Positions 22,194 to 34,479 of a DNA stretch of 64,000 bases are shown here, in pieces. This DNA comes from Blastomussa wellsi (taxonomy: Eukaryota; Cnidaria; Anthozoa; Scleractinia; Plerogyridae): contig OX393563.1 in assembly GCA_947652115.1 (NCBI GenBank), positions 30,329,571 to 30,393,570 on the forward strand. The letters run 5' to 3'. Made by a program: the position numbers and the translations under genes. Within the stretch, counting starts at the first letter, position 1. Each line of letters begins with the position of its first letter. The notes under the pieces are model-generated. The model made no database searches. It worked only from the letters and a program-made list of their open reading frames with translations, and had not been told where the DNA came from.

Positions 22194-25100
22194 ATGGGAC
22201 ATTCCGCACTTCGCGTGACCTTTCAGCGCCTGTCGCGTATCATTTGTTTTGGGGGAACTGCAAAATCCTTAATCCCGACGAGAAGACCAGAAATCAATGT
22301 CTCTCTGAAGAGACAATTGTCCTTTTGGAATCCAAAGTTCATACAGTTTTCGTGTTACGGTGATATTTCAACTGCGTCGGCGCGGTGGAGCAAGGTTATT
22401 CAAGGTTGCGTTTCGAGACCATTAACTGTCACAGTTTCTCGCCCACTCAGTTCAGTTGAACGCGGTTGCTTGCAGGTATGGGTTTTAAGTAAAGCACTAA
22501 AGTTTTCGATTGACTAAAAGTTAACCTTGAATGTTTGTTAGCCTGAAATGAGCTTTCCCCAATTCGATTATATTACATGGACCCACATGGGGCAGTTGAC
22601 ATGGACCCACATTATTGATTAGATTATATTTGTTGATTTGTACAGTTTCATAACTAAGTAAAATAGTTAGCTATGAACTCTTTTTTTAGGGATTGGCAAA
22701 TCCTGTTTGAGGTTTTCCCCAGTTTTAATCTTTGTATTTTTACTGAAAATTTTATTAAACATTTGAGTCTCCTTAAACTCTGATGAGCCACCCCTGTCTG
22801 TTTCATATGGGAGTCCCCCCACCCCCGAGGTACAAAACATTTTCCTTGGCACAATCTGGGAGATTTGGTGACCTGTAAAGAAGACAACAAAATTCAGTCT
22901 GTAATTCAGGAGAGTTGGCATATACATGTACTGTATGCAATACTGAACCATCAGCCTTGTTGGACTTTCAGAGCATACATGTACTCTCATATATACTGGT
23001 AGCTAGATCAGATTTAAGCTCAGGACTCTCTGGGCAACAAGACGCAGCAACGGGTCTCTTTGAAAATTTGCTGTGTGTGTACTGCTTCTAAAGCCTGATA
23101 CACAGTTCAACATCTTTCAACTTTTGTTGATCAACAAATGTTGAACATCGTTGCGACTTGTTGAAACGTTTTTGCATTTTCCCAAGTCGTTCAACAAACG
23201 GCAACTTGTTGAACGGAATAGAGCTGAGCTCTATTTTTGTTCAACAACGTTCAACAAAGTTCAACATGTTGAATGGCATATTTCAACATTCAACATCACA
23301 TGATACACTGTTCAACATTTGTCGCAACATTTGTTGCTCAACAAATGTTGAACCGTGTATCATTGGCTTAAAACAAGTCACTGCAACAAATTATATTATA
23401 AACGGGGACAAGTTGCTGCACATTGTTGCAATGAAGACAGAGAGTAATAATGCATGTAAATTACTCTCTGTCTTAATGCTTGTAGCAATTGTCCTAACAA
23501 TGCAATGGTTTGTGGTATAAACCTTGAATTTTAAGTAACATGCTGTATGAAAAATAAGGGTTGTGAGTGATCTTGTGACTGTCATCATGGCAGTATGCTG
23601 ATGGATAGTGCCAGCTGTATATGAACAACAGTTACTTTTTAATTGGTTTTTTATCAAAACTGGTACATTTAATATCTTTCCAGCCGACAGGTGCATGAAA
23701 TAATGCAAAAACCTGATGAACAGCTTCTGCAGAGAACTGTTTTGTTGTTAATGTAATGAGCTCATTGTGGCTTTTCATGTTTTGAATAACCAAACTTAAT
23801 AAACTTGAATAACCAAAAATAAAAAGTGTCCTGGCAGCTAAATGACAACTGAAATATGCGGCAAAATAAACCTGCTGCAGATGTTTCATTTAAATGTAAT
23901 AAGGCACATTTAAAATGCTTATTCATTAAGTTAAAGTGTTACTACCAGTTTTCTTACTAAAAGTAACATTTAGATTTTAAAATTATTATAATGCAGCCTA
24001 AAAGATTGGTAAATATAGTCAACATTGTGACAGTGCTGATATTAATTTTTAATTTACTTTGTCTCCTACAGACTTTAAGTATTGACAAAGCAGAAAAAGG
24101 AGTTCAAATGGGAGACAATGAAGCAAGCAGTGCATCTGTTCCTAATGATACTTGGACTGTGGAATCTTGTGAATTACACAAAAGACTTACAAGTGAGTTA
24201 ATAGAACATGGAAGTGGTGACTGGTGTAAACACAAGAGTTCTATATACCACGGTGAAAGGAGACTCTTTACGAAAGCATTAGTCACAGAATATCCTGGTA
24301 AATTCTTCGAATATGAGTTTTTCTTCAGCAAGAAGGAACAGAGGCTTAAAGGCGTGGTTCAATTTGGGCCATACACGCAAGGACCTCCAGGGTATGTGTT
24401 GTTATTACCCAACTATGCTTCACGAAGTGCAATAAATTTATGTTAAAAAATGAGTACAAATTTCTTACAACATTTCTAGTCCTGAGGCCTAGTGGCCCAT
24501 CAGGCCAGAGCTTATCCCGGTTTCCTTAGCATGAAGCGACTAGGGTTACTTCTACTCCCCCCTGAATAGGATGCTAATCAATTGCAGGGTTATCCCCCAG
24601 CAGTAAATTCACCAGTACCCATTTTTACACCTGAGTGAAGAGAGGCACTGTGAGAGTAAAGTGTCTTGCCCAAGAACGCAACGCAATGCCCTGGCCAGGG
24701 CTCGAACCCGAACTATCTGATCTAGAACACTAATTATTTTAGGCTACCCTGCTTCCCACAGTACCGGTAAATAATAAACGACCTGTTTGATAGCTTCAGC
24801 GTAGTCCTCTTTCATGTATTTCCCCTAACGATTTGAAGGTTTTATAATAAATGATGGTCAGTCAGTATTTCAGGAAAAGGAAGCAAGTGTGTAGTGTCGC
24901 TGAACATTTTTACTAATCATATTTGTTTTGACTTGTAGCCATTTCAGGCTCTCCAAAATGCTGCAAGAACGAGTCATAAGAATAACAGTGAGATCTGACA
25001 ACAAACTGAAATAATGACTCATGAGATCTGTTAATATATTCATCTGCGTCAGTGGGGCAGTGGTGTTGGCCATTTAAATTGGAGAGGGCTTGATATTTTG

Positions 25101-26343
25101 TTAAGCTTGGACTTAAAAATTCTGAACACAGTTATGTTAATTACATACATTTGCATGTATATGTTATGTGGCAGATGTGTCCACGGGGGTGCAAGCGCCT
25201 CGATCATGGATTCTGCCATTGGTGTCTGTGTGAACAAGTCGTTCTCTCACTGTGTTACAGCTTCTTTGACCATGAACTACAAAAGGTAGGATCATCCAGT
25301 TGATTTATTGAATGTTTAGTATTTTTTCATTGCTATTTACTATTGTTATCATCATCGTCATCGTCATCGTCATCATCATCGCCATCGTCATCGTCATCAT
25401 TACCATTATTGACCAGTTTGTTCTGCCCTCAGCTACACTGTAGTGTTATGTGATAGCCATCAATAAAAGTAAGAATAGAGGGTTTGCCAATTCCTGCCAT
25501 CCAAGATGGCTGCCACTAAATCAATTTTGTGAGTTCAATCAAAGCTTTGAGTTTTGTAGGGCAAAGCAATCAAACACTGGTGCAAATAAAACCTGCTTAA
25601 AACATTTTTGCATAATTATTTCGATATTAGACAAATTGATGACGAATGCAAATAATGTAATGAAATTATTTGCATATGTAATCATTTCATTATAAAAATA
25701 GTCGTCATCATAAAACCCACTAGTACTGCTTTATGTTTTTTATTACTACACATCTGTGCCAAGTTTGGGTTAAAAATTCATATCTCCTGACATTTTTGTA
25801 AGGTCCATATATGCAAATTAGGCCCGTGCAAAACCTCTATTTCATTGTGTGAAATGAATGGCAGAAGGAAAATGTACATTTTGATTTTATGTCTTTTGTT
25901 GTAATCACATTTTACCCCTTTGCACCCATGTTGCATTAAAGCTGAACCTCTTTTTCTCAACATGTATAAAGTTTACCATACAAGGTTTTGATAGTTTGAC
26001 TCCCCTTTCTCCCATAAAGGGTTAGTCTTTGAGAGCCCCACTCCTCACTGGAATTTTCATTATGGTGCTTTGTGTGGTTTGATCTCTGTCAAATTTATGA
26101 GGCCGGTTTAATGTTTTCCTTTATTTTTTGTGCAGTTTGCTTCCAATTGGTGCCGCAGCAATGGTGGAGTCATGGGTAGAGAAAGTCGAAGGAAGAAAGA
26201 TTTTTGCTTCAGCGGAACTTAAATCACCAGATGGAAAATTGACTTATGTTGCTGCCAATGCATTATTTATTCAGCTGGACCCCCAGGGCAAGAATAAAGA
26301 GGTTGGGGATGGACTGAAGAAGGAGTATGGAAAACAGAATTGA
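22194..26343 (+). CDS. THEM4-like acyl-CoA thioesterase, mitochondrial, four exons
   Basis: Exons 22194-22475, 24072-24391, 25175-25285 and 26136-26343, all with GT-AG ends and consistent phases, give 306 residues. The family hydrolyses medium- and long-chain acyl-CoA with a hotdog fold; vertebrate THEM4/THEM5 are mitochondrial. Seen: exon 1 encodes a basic, serine-rich stretch with no acidic residue in the first 30 (RVTFQRLSRI), which fits a mitochondrial presequence. The hotdog core starts in exon 2 (FEYEFFF, VVQFGPYTQGPPG). Exon 3 carries the signature HGGASASIMD, with the conserved His204 and Asp213 and the helix after it. Exon 4 supplies KVEGRKIFASAEL and ends with a lysine-rich tail. 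It matches the C-terminal half of THEM4 closely; the N-terminal 100 residues do not. THEM4 against THEM5 cannot be separated. Shares a promoter region with CFAP161. Confidence 0.87.
22560..22612. repeat. Short direct repeat in THEM4-like intron 1
   Basis: ACATGGACCCACAT occurs twice with a 14-base spacer. Minor. Confidence 0.5.
23091..23369. mobile_element. GTTGAAC-rich MITE in THEM4-like intron 1
   Basis: Inverted ends GCCTGATACACAGTTCAACA and TGTTGAACCGTGTATCATTGGC. The interior holds more than ten copies of GTTCAACA/TGTTGAAC in both orientations, giving nested palindromes. Length 279 bp. Confidence 0.8.
24478..24765 (-). mobile_element. tRNA-derived SINE in THEM4-like intron 2
   Basis: On the minus strand the element starts with a tRNA-like B-box GGGTTCGAGCCC (24711-24700) and continues with CCAGGGCATTGCG and TTCTTGGGCAAGACACTTTA, a body typical of metazoan tRNA-derived SINEs. 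It runs to AGGCCTCAGGACT at 24478. Family assignment is from recognition and not searched. Confidence 0.6.
25340..25407. repeat. CAT/CGT microsatellite
   Basis: Imperfect (ATCGTC)/(ATCATC) array in THEM4-like intron 3. Confidence 0.9.
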
Positions 26344-26422
26344 GGGTCTCTAGGAAAGCATCAAATGATTCTGTACAATCCGGGAAGTAGAATCTATTCC
26401 GACATGTTTGACTTCAATTACT

Positions 26423-26601
26423 ACAGGGTTGTCAGTAGGTTTTTGAGTAGCAGGTTCCGTCCAAAAAGTAGGCGGCTATTTCCATTTTATTTGTCTAATA
26501 TCATCCTCAGAACTGACCTACTAACATTGGGAGTAGCCGGCGCAGTATTCGGAATAGCCGGTGTAATGCGCTGGTTGCCGGCTTATTTTTGACAACCCTG
26601 T
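26423..26601. mobile_element. MITE in 3' UTR of THEM4-like gene
   Basis: Inverted ends ACAGGGTTGTCA and TGACAACCCTGT. Internal TAGCCGG words. It starts 80 bp after the stop codon and before the likely polyadenylation signal, so it is probably part of the transcript. Confidence 0.65.
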
Positions 26602-26726
26602 TACTATAATGATCACAGTTGCATTTTATACAAATGGCATTACATTGATTAAGTTAGAGCAAGTTGTCTGGTGTGGGTTATTAGTTAAATCTGTAGAAAC
26701 CACTAGAGTCTTGTACTGATGGTACT

Positions 26727-26732
26727 AATAAA
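26727..26732 (+). terminator. Candidate polyadenylation signal of THEM4-like gene
   Basis: AATAAA 384 bp after the stop codon; the first canonical hexamer seen downstream of the gene. Confidence 0.4.
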
Positions 26733-27180
26733 CTGAAAGAACTATATTTTCGAATTATTTGTACGTAAAACGAATTATGTATTTCTCCAAAATATGAAAA
26801 TAATCCTTTCCCTGTGCACTTGCAGAGGCTCTTTCCCTGGTGTTCGCTCAATAATCCTGTGACTTATTTCATGGGGGTTGACATGAGAACACAGGTTACC
26901 ACTGCAGAAAATCAATTCATAAAATTAATATGAAAAACGTTTGTGAAAATGTATGAAGTAACTGGACATGTTGTGAAAGTTTGGCAATTTATTTATTGTA
27001 CTTTTTGAAATTATGTTGCATCTTATTCTTTTACGCAAGAATGAAATGTTAAATGTGGATATTAGAAAATGGCTGTTGTAAAGGTGGAAGGCACAACAGG
27101 TTTTTGAAATTTGTCTGTAAATAGTCTAATCTTTTATGATGATGTAAACCACACCAAAATATATCAAAACAGACTGTTAA

Positions 27181-27947
<767 letters not shown>

Positions 27948-28479
27948 TTATTACATTGATTGTGACTGCAACATACAGATAATCGTGCGCGAAACAACGG
28001 AAACAATATAACTCGCATTTTTGTTTTTTACCGAAACAGCTGTTTGCTAGTCAATCAGCGTGCACAGATTACAGAAGGGAGGGCATGGTCGCAGGTTAAC
28101 AGGACCACTAATTGCATTCGACGTGAACGCAAGCCTGATCTCGTACTGTGCATTTCCAGGCCAAATTAATCGAGAATTCTGTTTCTTTGTTATGGACGAA
28201 CATTTTCCACGATTTCATTATTGGCCTCGATTTGAAGCGGTTACTCACGTAGTGATGCCTCGCTTCCATTGTACAGCAATGCGTCGTTGAGCGAAGTTGA
28301 AGTTAACCTGCGATCAGGCGAATTTTTTTAGGCGATGATAAGTAGGGAGGGAGGGCATGATGGCAGATTAAGTTGAAGTTGACTATTAGCATTTACAGTT
28401 CACCACTAAATTTTCGCCGATTCTGATTGGTTTAAAATTGATCACCTGACGCGATAGTGTTCATACGCGGAGAGACACT
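27948..28479. repeat. Repeat-derived stretch with dispersed repeat copy 2
   Basis: GGGAGGGCATG occurs twice (28079, 28343). A pair of inverted words around GCAGGTTAA/TTAACCTGCGATC (28092, 28302) suggests another decayed element. Positions 28404-28478 match the dispersed repeat at 3062-3150. No gene. Confidence 0.45.
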
Positions 28480-28610
28480 ATTAACTACTTATTAACCGAG
28501 GGTGAGGTCTTCACGGGAAAATCTCAGCCTTGTGCGAGGTCAATACATCAAGGCCGAGGTTTGCGATTTTCCCGTAAAGCCAGAACGTTCATGGTTAATA
28601 AGTAGTTAAT
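28480..28610. mobile_element. Palindromic MITE
   Basis: Arms ATTAACTACTTATTAACC (28480-28497) and GGTTAATAAGTAGTTAAT (28593-28610) are perfect complements, and the inner GGGAAAATC/GATTTTCCC pair continues the palindrome. Confidence 0.75.
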
Positions 28611-28619
28611 TATGTGGCA

Positions 28620-29930
28620 GCAAAAAGCTGATTCAAGCAGAAGTTGTCAGTCCACATCTGGTATTGCCCTCGTTTATCGGTTTATTCAAACAACACACGT
28701 CAGTTTTGCGTCCAAAATATATTCATTTTCGAAGCAAATTAAACATGATTAAAAGGTAAATCAAACAAATACTTTGATTAGCCACCCGACTGTAAAGCAG
28801 ACAGCGTGTCAGGTTTGTACTCGTAATAGGCCCGTGTGTATTACGGAAGAATATCGCCTAAGCAATTAGCCAATCCCCATCCCCCTTTTTTCTCCGTTCA
28901 GCGCCGTCCGACCGACCCAAATTTTTCGCGTTTTCAATCTGAAATGTATACATTGCTTTTCCTATACTGAATATTTTCAGCTTTAACTTTAACTACAGAC
29001 TGAGATAACGTGTCACTCTCCCACAACAGAGGCTTTCTGCCCGTGAGGGAGGAAAATATTTCAGAACAAACACTTTTTTCGTTGCTGTCCTCTGCCATTC
29101 GACTGTTGCAACTATTTTTTGGCCATTTTTTCTTTTCCGACCGACTTAAAATCAAGGAACGAATTCTATGATAAACGAATGAAAGGGGATGGCTATATCA
29201 GACAATAAGTAAATAGATTTCAGTTACACTTGGATTTTTGTGCTAACTCAGGGAAGAGGATGGGAGGGGCTGGTTAAGGGAAGGAAGGTTATTATCGGGA
29301 AAACTTTGGGTCAAACTGAGAATGTAACTTCAAAGGCGTATTGTTTGTCGTAGTCTGAAGTGTCTGACGTCTTCTATCCCCTGGAGGCCAATACAACATA
29401 CGATACTCTCGTATAGCTCAATACTTACTTTGTTTGCTAGAAGTATATATTTACAAGTTGGTTCAACCTAATAACTACAATTCTAAACTGCTTTCAGCTT
29501 CAATATAAATTGTGATATTTTGTCAATCATGTTACAACGGGGAGTGGTGAAAGACAGATCAAGCTCGATTCTTGAATGTGCACGTAGAAATTTAGCAGGT
29601 GAACAAAAAGTTCGAAAAACATAATCAGAATCATTTTGAACATTAGGTTTTTTACTAAACGCTATTTACACGATGTGATGGATATGATTCACTCTGAAAT
29701 GATTAAACTGGATTATCAGTCACAAAACAATGCAACCTCCACTTTTTGCAAAGCAACAACTCAACGTAACAGTTTATTTCAGTAGTTGTTCCAAGTTCCT
29801 GACAACCACGGGTCTGCAAAGCCTTGAAAAACTGAACTGTTTTGTTCTCATCAGGCTTCTTGCTCCTAACGAAAATTCCTCGTGGGGCTTTGTCGTGGCA
29901 GTCCAAGCCGCAAAATATGCGCGTGCGCCA
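28620..29930. other. No recognised gene
   Basis: Short frames without domains. The downstream end probably includes the 3' UTR of the BH3-motif gene, which runs right to left. Confidence 0.35.
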
Positions 29931-29933
29931 TGT

Positions 29934-30151
29934 TTAGATGAGCGAATTTAAACTCAGTCTGCTGTTATTTAGCTCATCCCCAATCTTCCTCAACATGGTA
30001 CCAATTTCCCTGGAGGTGCGCTTTTCTCTGTTTGCTGCATCAGTATCCGCCGACCTGTGCTGAGCGCCGGCGTTGTTTGATTGGGCGGCGCGTTCACGTG
30101 GTTCAATACGCTTGAAGCTTCGTCTGCGGCTGCTGTTTCGGCGGAGAATAC
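29934..30151 (-). CDS. Candidate BH3-only protein, terminal coding exon
   Basis: A splice-acceptor-like GATTTTCAG precedes base 30151, and the exon runs to a TAA ending at 29934, encoding about 72 residues. After an Arg/Ser-rich and then Ala/Asn-rich stretch, the peptide TSREIGTMLRKIGDELNNSR gives a full BH3 motif. It has hydrophobic residues at the four BH3 positions (Ile, Leu, Ile, Leu) and the invariant Gly-Asp pair in KIGDEL. It aligns residue for residue with Bim-type BH3 cores (L-R-x-I-G-D-E). Only ten residues follow the motif (SRLSLNSLI), with no transmembrane tail. BH3-only proteins bind the groove of pro-survival Bcl-2 proteins and trigger mitochondrial apoptosis. The upstream exon with the start codon was not found; an ATG-led frame from 30230 runs through the acceptor and is a less likely alternative start. 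Function is inferred from the motif alone. Confidence 0.55.
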
Positions 30152-30234
30152 CTGAAAATCCCATAATGCAATGAAAGCTGTAGAACTTGTGAACAAACCT
30201 AGAAAACGAAAACAAAATGGCCATAAGCATATGA

Positions 30235-33200
30235 TAAGATGTAACGAGCTGAAAGGGCAGTGAGTACTAGTTTTCTCTTGCTCTCTCCATTTCAGTTGCC
30301 AGTTACAATTCGCATAAACAATGAGTTATTACGGCGCGCACAGATGGAATTTGCGGCTGATTTCTAATGTCGGGTCTGTAAGCCGGTATAATCAACAGGT
30401 GAAAAGTCGGCGAGCTTCGCGGAAATTTATAATGGGATTTATAAGAAAAGGAAACAATTACCGACTTAAGCTTGGAACTTTATGAATGAAATAAAGTGTG
30501 TGTTGCAACTGATATATTGCGGTTTGTTTATATTGCATTAGATCACTTCCGAATGGAACTGATCTCAGAGGGGGGAAGAAAGTTTCAATAACTCACTAAA
30601 TTTAATACAATCTTGCCTTTTTTCTTTTGATTACAAGCGGATCTCTTTGTTGTCTACTAACATTTATTAAATTGCATTCATTTTAGGTTTAATATTTTCC
30701 AACTTCATAGTGATGGATACATTTTTTGCTTTTCAAATGGTTTTTCCCGGGAATTTTGACCGAGACGGCCGTGAATTTTATACTGGCTTTTGTGAGCGTC
30801 ATATAAAATGGAGTCGACGCAAAGCCGTCCATACATTTTCTTTTTTTTTTATTATTCCGTAAAAAAAGCCAGTTAAAGTCACACCCATAAAAATAAAAGG
30901 TTTACACGTCAGTGGAAATCTTTTAAATTTACATCGACAAGCAATTTGGATCTTCCTGCTGCCGAGAATTTCTATCCAAACCAGAGCTTTTTCAGTTCGT
31001 TTCTAGATCAAAACAACACTTTTTACCTTTGATTAAATTAAATCGAATGCGCATTGAAAGGAATTTTGTGGAAAGACCTGTTCAAAGGATGTAATGAATA
31101 GCTTCCTTGTCGAGACCATTGCTGCACTAAAATCATAAGTGAAATCTTTTATTTTTCATCACTACCTGTTTATCACATAATTCAAACTAAAGCGGATAGC
31201 AATTTTGTACTTTGGGATTTACTTTGGCACCAATGGCTTGCCGAGGTGTTGTCGCGTTAAGGCAGTTTCCTTAGCGTTTTTCTTTTCAACGAGTCAGTTT
31301 TATTCGGGAAATGTCACTGTTAACACTCACAGAGCCGGAAAGAAACTCAAGCTAACGAACACAAGTTTCAGTGGAATATGATTTAGCCTACTTAAGAAGA
31401 TTTGTGGGTGAAAGTTTTGAGTGCAATTCGTCAGAATTGTTTAAAGTAGTATGTTCTATTTTCATAGCAGCAATTCAGTTAAATTCACGGAGATGAATGA
31501 ACCTGCACAATGATACACGACTGAAGAGAGAAAAAATCCTTCTGAAATATGGGGTGTGATATGTTTGGACGGTCCTACCAGCGAAATTATTCTCTCTCTT
31601 TGTCAGAATTAAAAGCTGCTTGACTTAAAATGCATTAAATGTAAAACAGCCAGGATACAAGTCAAATCAGGTTAAATTCTGGGCTGGTGTTTATAAGCTG
31701 ATACAGTTCGATTACGTAGGCGGTTCTCTGCTCCCGCGCAAAAACATTACATGTTTTTTTCTGAGATCTATTGCATTAAATGCGCAAAATCTTACCTTTA
31801 AAATTAAGCCTCTTTAAAAACTGCCACCGCTCAAGCGTTGCGAGTTTTTCAATCGTTCTGAACGACAGCTTTCTATATTGTGATTTCAATGCCAGCTCGC
31901 TCAAGGATTTCTGAGTGTTGTGATAAACATGTGAGCATTGTTTTAAGCTGTTTATTTGTGGCCCAGAATGATGTAATGTTTTAGGAACCGGAAAAATGTA
32001 TCCTTACGTATTTCCGCTTCTCAATTGGCAAACAATTCTCTCTTTGAAATCGAAACTTGAAATAAAATGGGTTCTCTGTCATTTTTAACACCTCACCTTT
32101 TTATGCTAACACTGAAAAATTAAGAAAATGTCTCTTCTAAATTTTCTGTGTTATTCACGTTAATGCTTTGTCAGTCTGACGCATTGATGAAAATCATCAT
32201 TATTTCAGCAGGGAAATTATGCGATAAATAGTGACATAATGTACAAAGAATTTCAAACTTGTACAGCTGCCTTTTCCATGCGGGTGAAAAACGTCAAGGC
32301 GCATGCGTTCGACTGTGTTTACAGCTATTTTTGGAATTTTTATCAACAATAAACTGGAGCATCCCACTAGATCATCAAATGACAAGTTTTGATAAGATGC
32401 TCCTTATTTCTCGAAAGGCAATTAAAGTCACCAATGTCGGCCTTGGCCCTGTTAGTGCGCCTATCGTTAAAGCTTTCTGAGCGAAACCTTCGTTGCTTGG
32501 AAACCCACTGAGAGTTTTTTTGCGGTTTAGACGGCTAAAAAAAGTAACAATTCGGAAGGAAACGCTGATATCTGATTTTTCCAGGAACAATAGATTTAAA
32601 GCCATAGGAAGTCCCACCCTTGTAAACAATACAATAAAAACAAAGAACTTTTTGATGGTTTGCACTCAATCAGAAAACTTTTAGGCGGTGAACTCAATAT
32701 TTTGCGGTTGGGACCCGCTCAAGGAAACCTGATTTAATCAGGTTTGTTTAGTCTCATTAACTTGCGTCAGAGAAAATTTTGTTTTTCTGTACAGCTTCAA
32801 TAGAACCATAGGACGTCGCGAAAACTGCAAGCGTATCAAATAACCATTTCGCCTTGTCTTTTCGTTTCCCTTGTACAACATATCGGCGTCTGATAGACGT
32901 ATACTCCGGAAAAATCAAAGGCCATTTCGGATGTGAACCTGCGTTTTGTCAATCGTTAAGTTTTGGGATGTGAAACCAAGAAAGGAGACTGCAGACCCCA
33001 AGTTTTGATATGTTACAACTTGCCCAGCTAAAAATAAAGGAAAACTATCCCTTTTCTTCAACTCATTTTGATATAGGATGTTAAACTTACCGATTCCCCA
33101 AACAACACACTTGAAATAAATATTCTCGCCGGTTGCTATATTTGATGCTTACATGTCCAAGCGAAGGGGAATACCGCCCTATGCAAATGAAATCGAAAGT

Positions 33201-34300
33201 GACAACAGAATAATTAAGAAACTTTGAAATGAATTTTTTTGTTCGTTAATAACTTGAATTGCTTTTAGCAATCCTACTGTTTTAGGATTTTTACTTCATG
33301 TTCTTCTCGTGAATTCTTCATTGTTTAGACTTTTCAAGTTATAATTGTTCTAATTACTCGTTCCCCTAACAGAGAGTGAGTTACTGAAATTTCCCGAAAT
33401 CCAGGAATGCCATTTTTTTTAGCACTACTTTGCCAATTTTTGCCATTTAACTCAGAGATGTTATAAAAAGTTTGCACTTCGGCTAGAGGGCAAGTGATCC
33501 GATCAAGTGAATACGAAACATCATCTTGTACCCATAACCGAACATCCGTCAAAAACCGTCTTGGGTCGCATAATCTCTAAATCCTCGATTTTGTTCAGTA
33601 CTGTTTCCTCTGTTTGGGGGAGATCAAAATAGTTAAAATGCGCTGGTATATTAATGTGAGCGAAATAAGCTTTCCAAGACCATTCCATTTAAGGGATATT
33701 CGGCAATAGTATATTGAACAAGGATCCCACATTTTGTGGGTATGTTGTTGCAATTAATGGCAGAGCCAACGATATTTAACTCTAAATCATCATTTATTTC
33801 ACATTTCGTAAATAGTACTAAACCTAATGTTTATATAATAATTCAAATGCTAAGAATTTGGAAAAATAAAAAAAATAATGAAACCGCCCACCAAGATGCC
33901 AATAACTTGGCAAGCTGAGTGAATTTAGAACAAACTGGACGAGCGATAGTTTACGGATAATTTTATCGCTCAATATATTGCCGATTAACATATGATTCAG
34001 ATATATTATAAATTTCTATCATTCCGTATAACCAAGTTATTTGATTGATTGCACTTGCGCTGAAAAACATTAATTGATAAAACCGGGAAAAGGCCTGTGC
34101 CACTACCAGAGTGGAGAGGAATAAATTCATTGATATGCACAAATTTCTTCGCAGATTTCTTGATACGGCTAAGATATTCATATATCACTCTTATGATTGG
34201 TCATGATATCTGAAGAGTGTGGATTTGAAAAAGCGTGGGGAAAACACGCCTGTTAAGCCAGGGATGTCATAAGCGCTTTTACTTATGTCTCAAACTAAGT
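30235..34300. other. 4-kb gene-free stretch
   Basis: AT-rich, no coding region, and no long repeat recognised. It is upstream of the BH3-motif exon, so first exons and promoter of that gene may lie here, but none can be named. The open frames at 32259-32684 and 33334-33552 lack domains. Confidence 0.4.
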
Positions 34301-34304
34301 AGTA

Positions 34305-34478
34305 TATACCTTATACCAAAATGGCCGCTGATTTATGCACATACAAATTGGCCCTTGTTGCCTCGTTCACGATAAAATATTCTTTTGATTTTTGAGCTTT
34401 AAAACGAGGCAAGAAGGGCTAATTTGAATACTAACAAAAGAATACTCAGATGGTAGCCATTTTGGAATAAGGTGTATA
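34305..34478. mobile_element. Palindromic MITE
   Basis: Ends TATACCTTATACCAAAATGG and its complement at 34456-34478, with one or two differences. Inner arms CCCTTGTTGCCTCGTT and AACGAGGCAAGAAGGG. 174 bp. Confidence 0.8.
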
Positions 34479-34479
34479 G

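Noticed and set aside
25315..25407. CRISPR-like array
   Set aside because: It is a trinucleotide-type microsatellite with no spacers; no array exists in the window.
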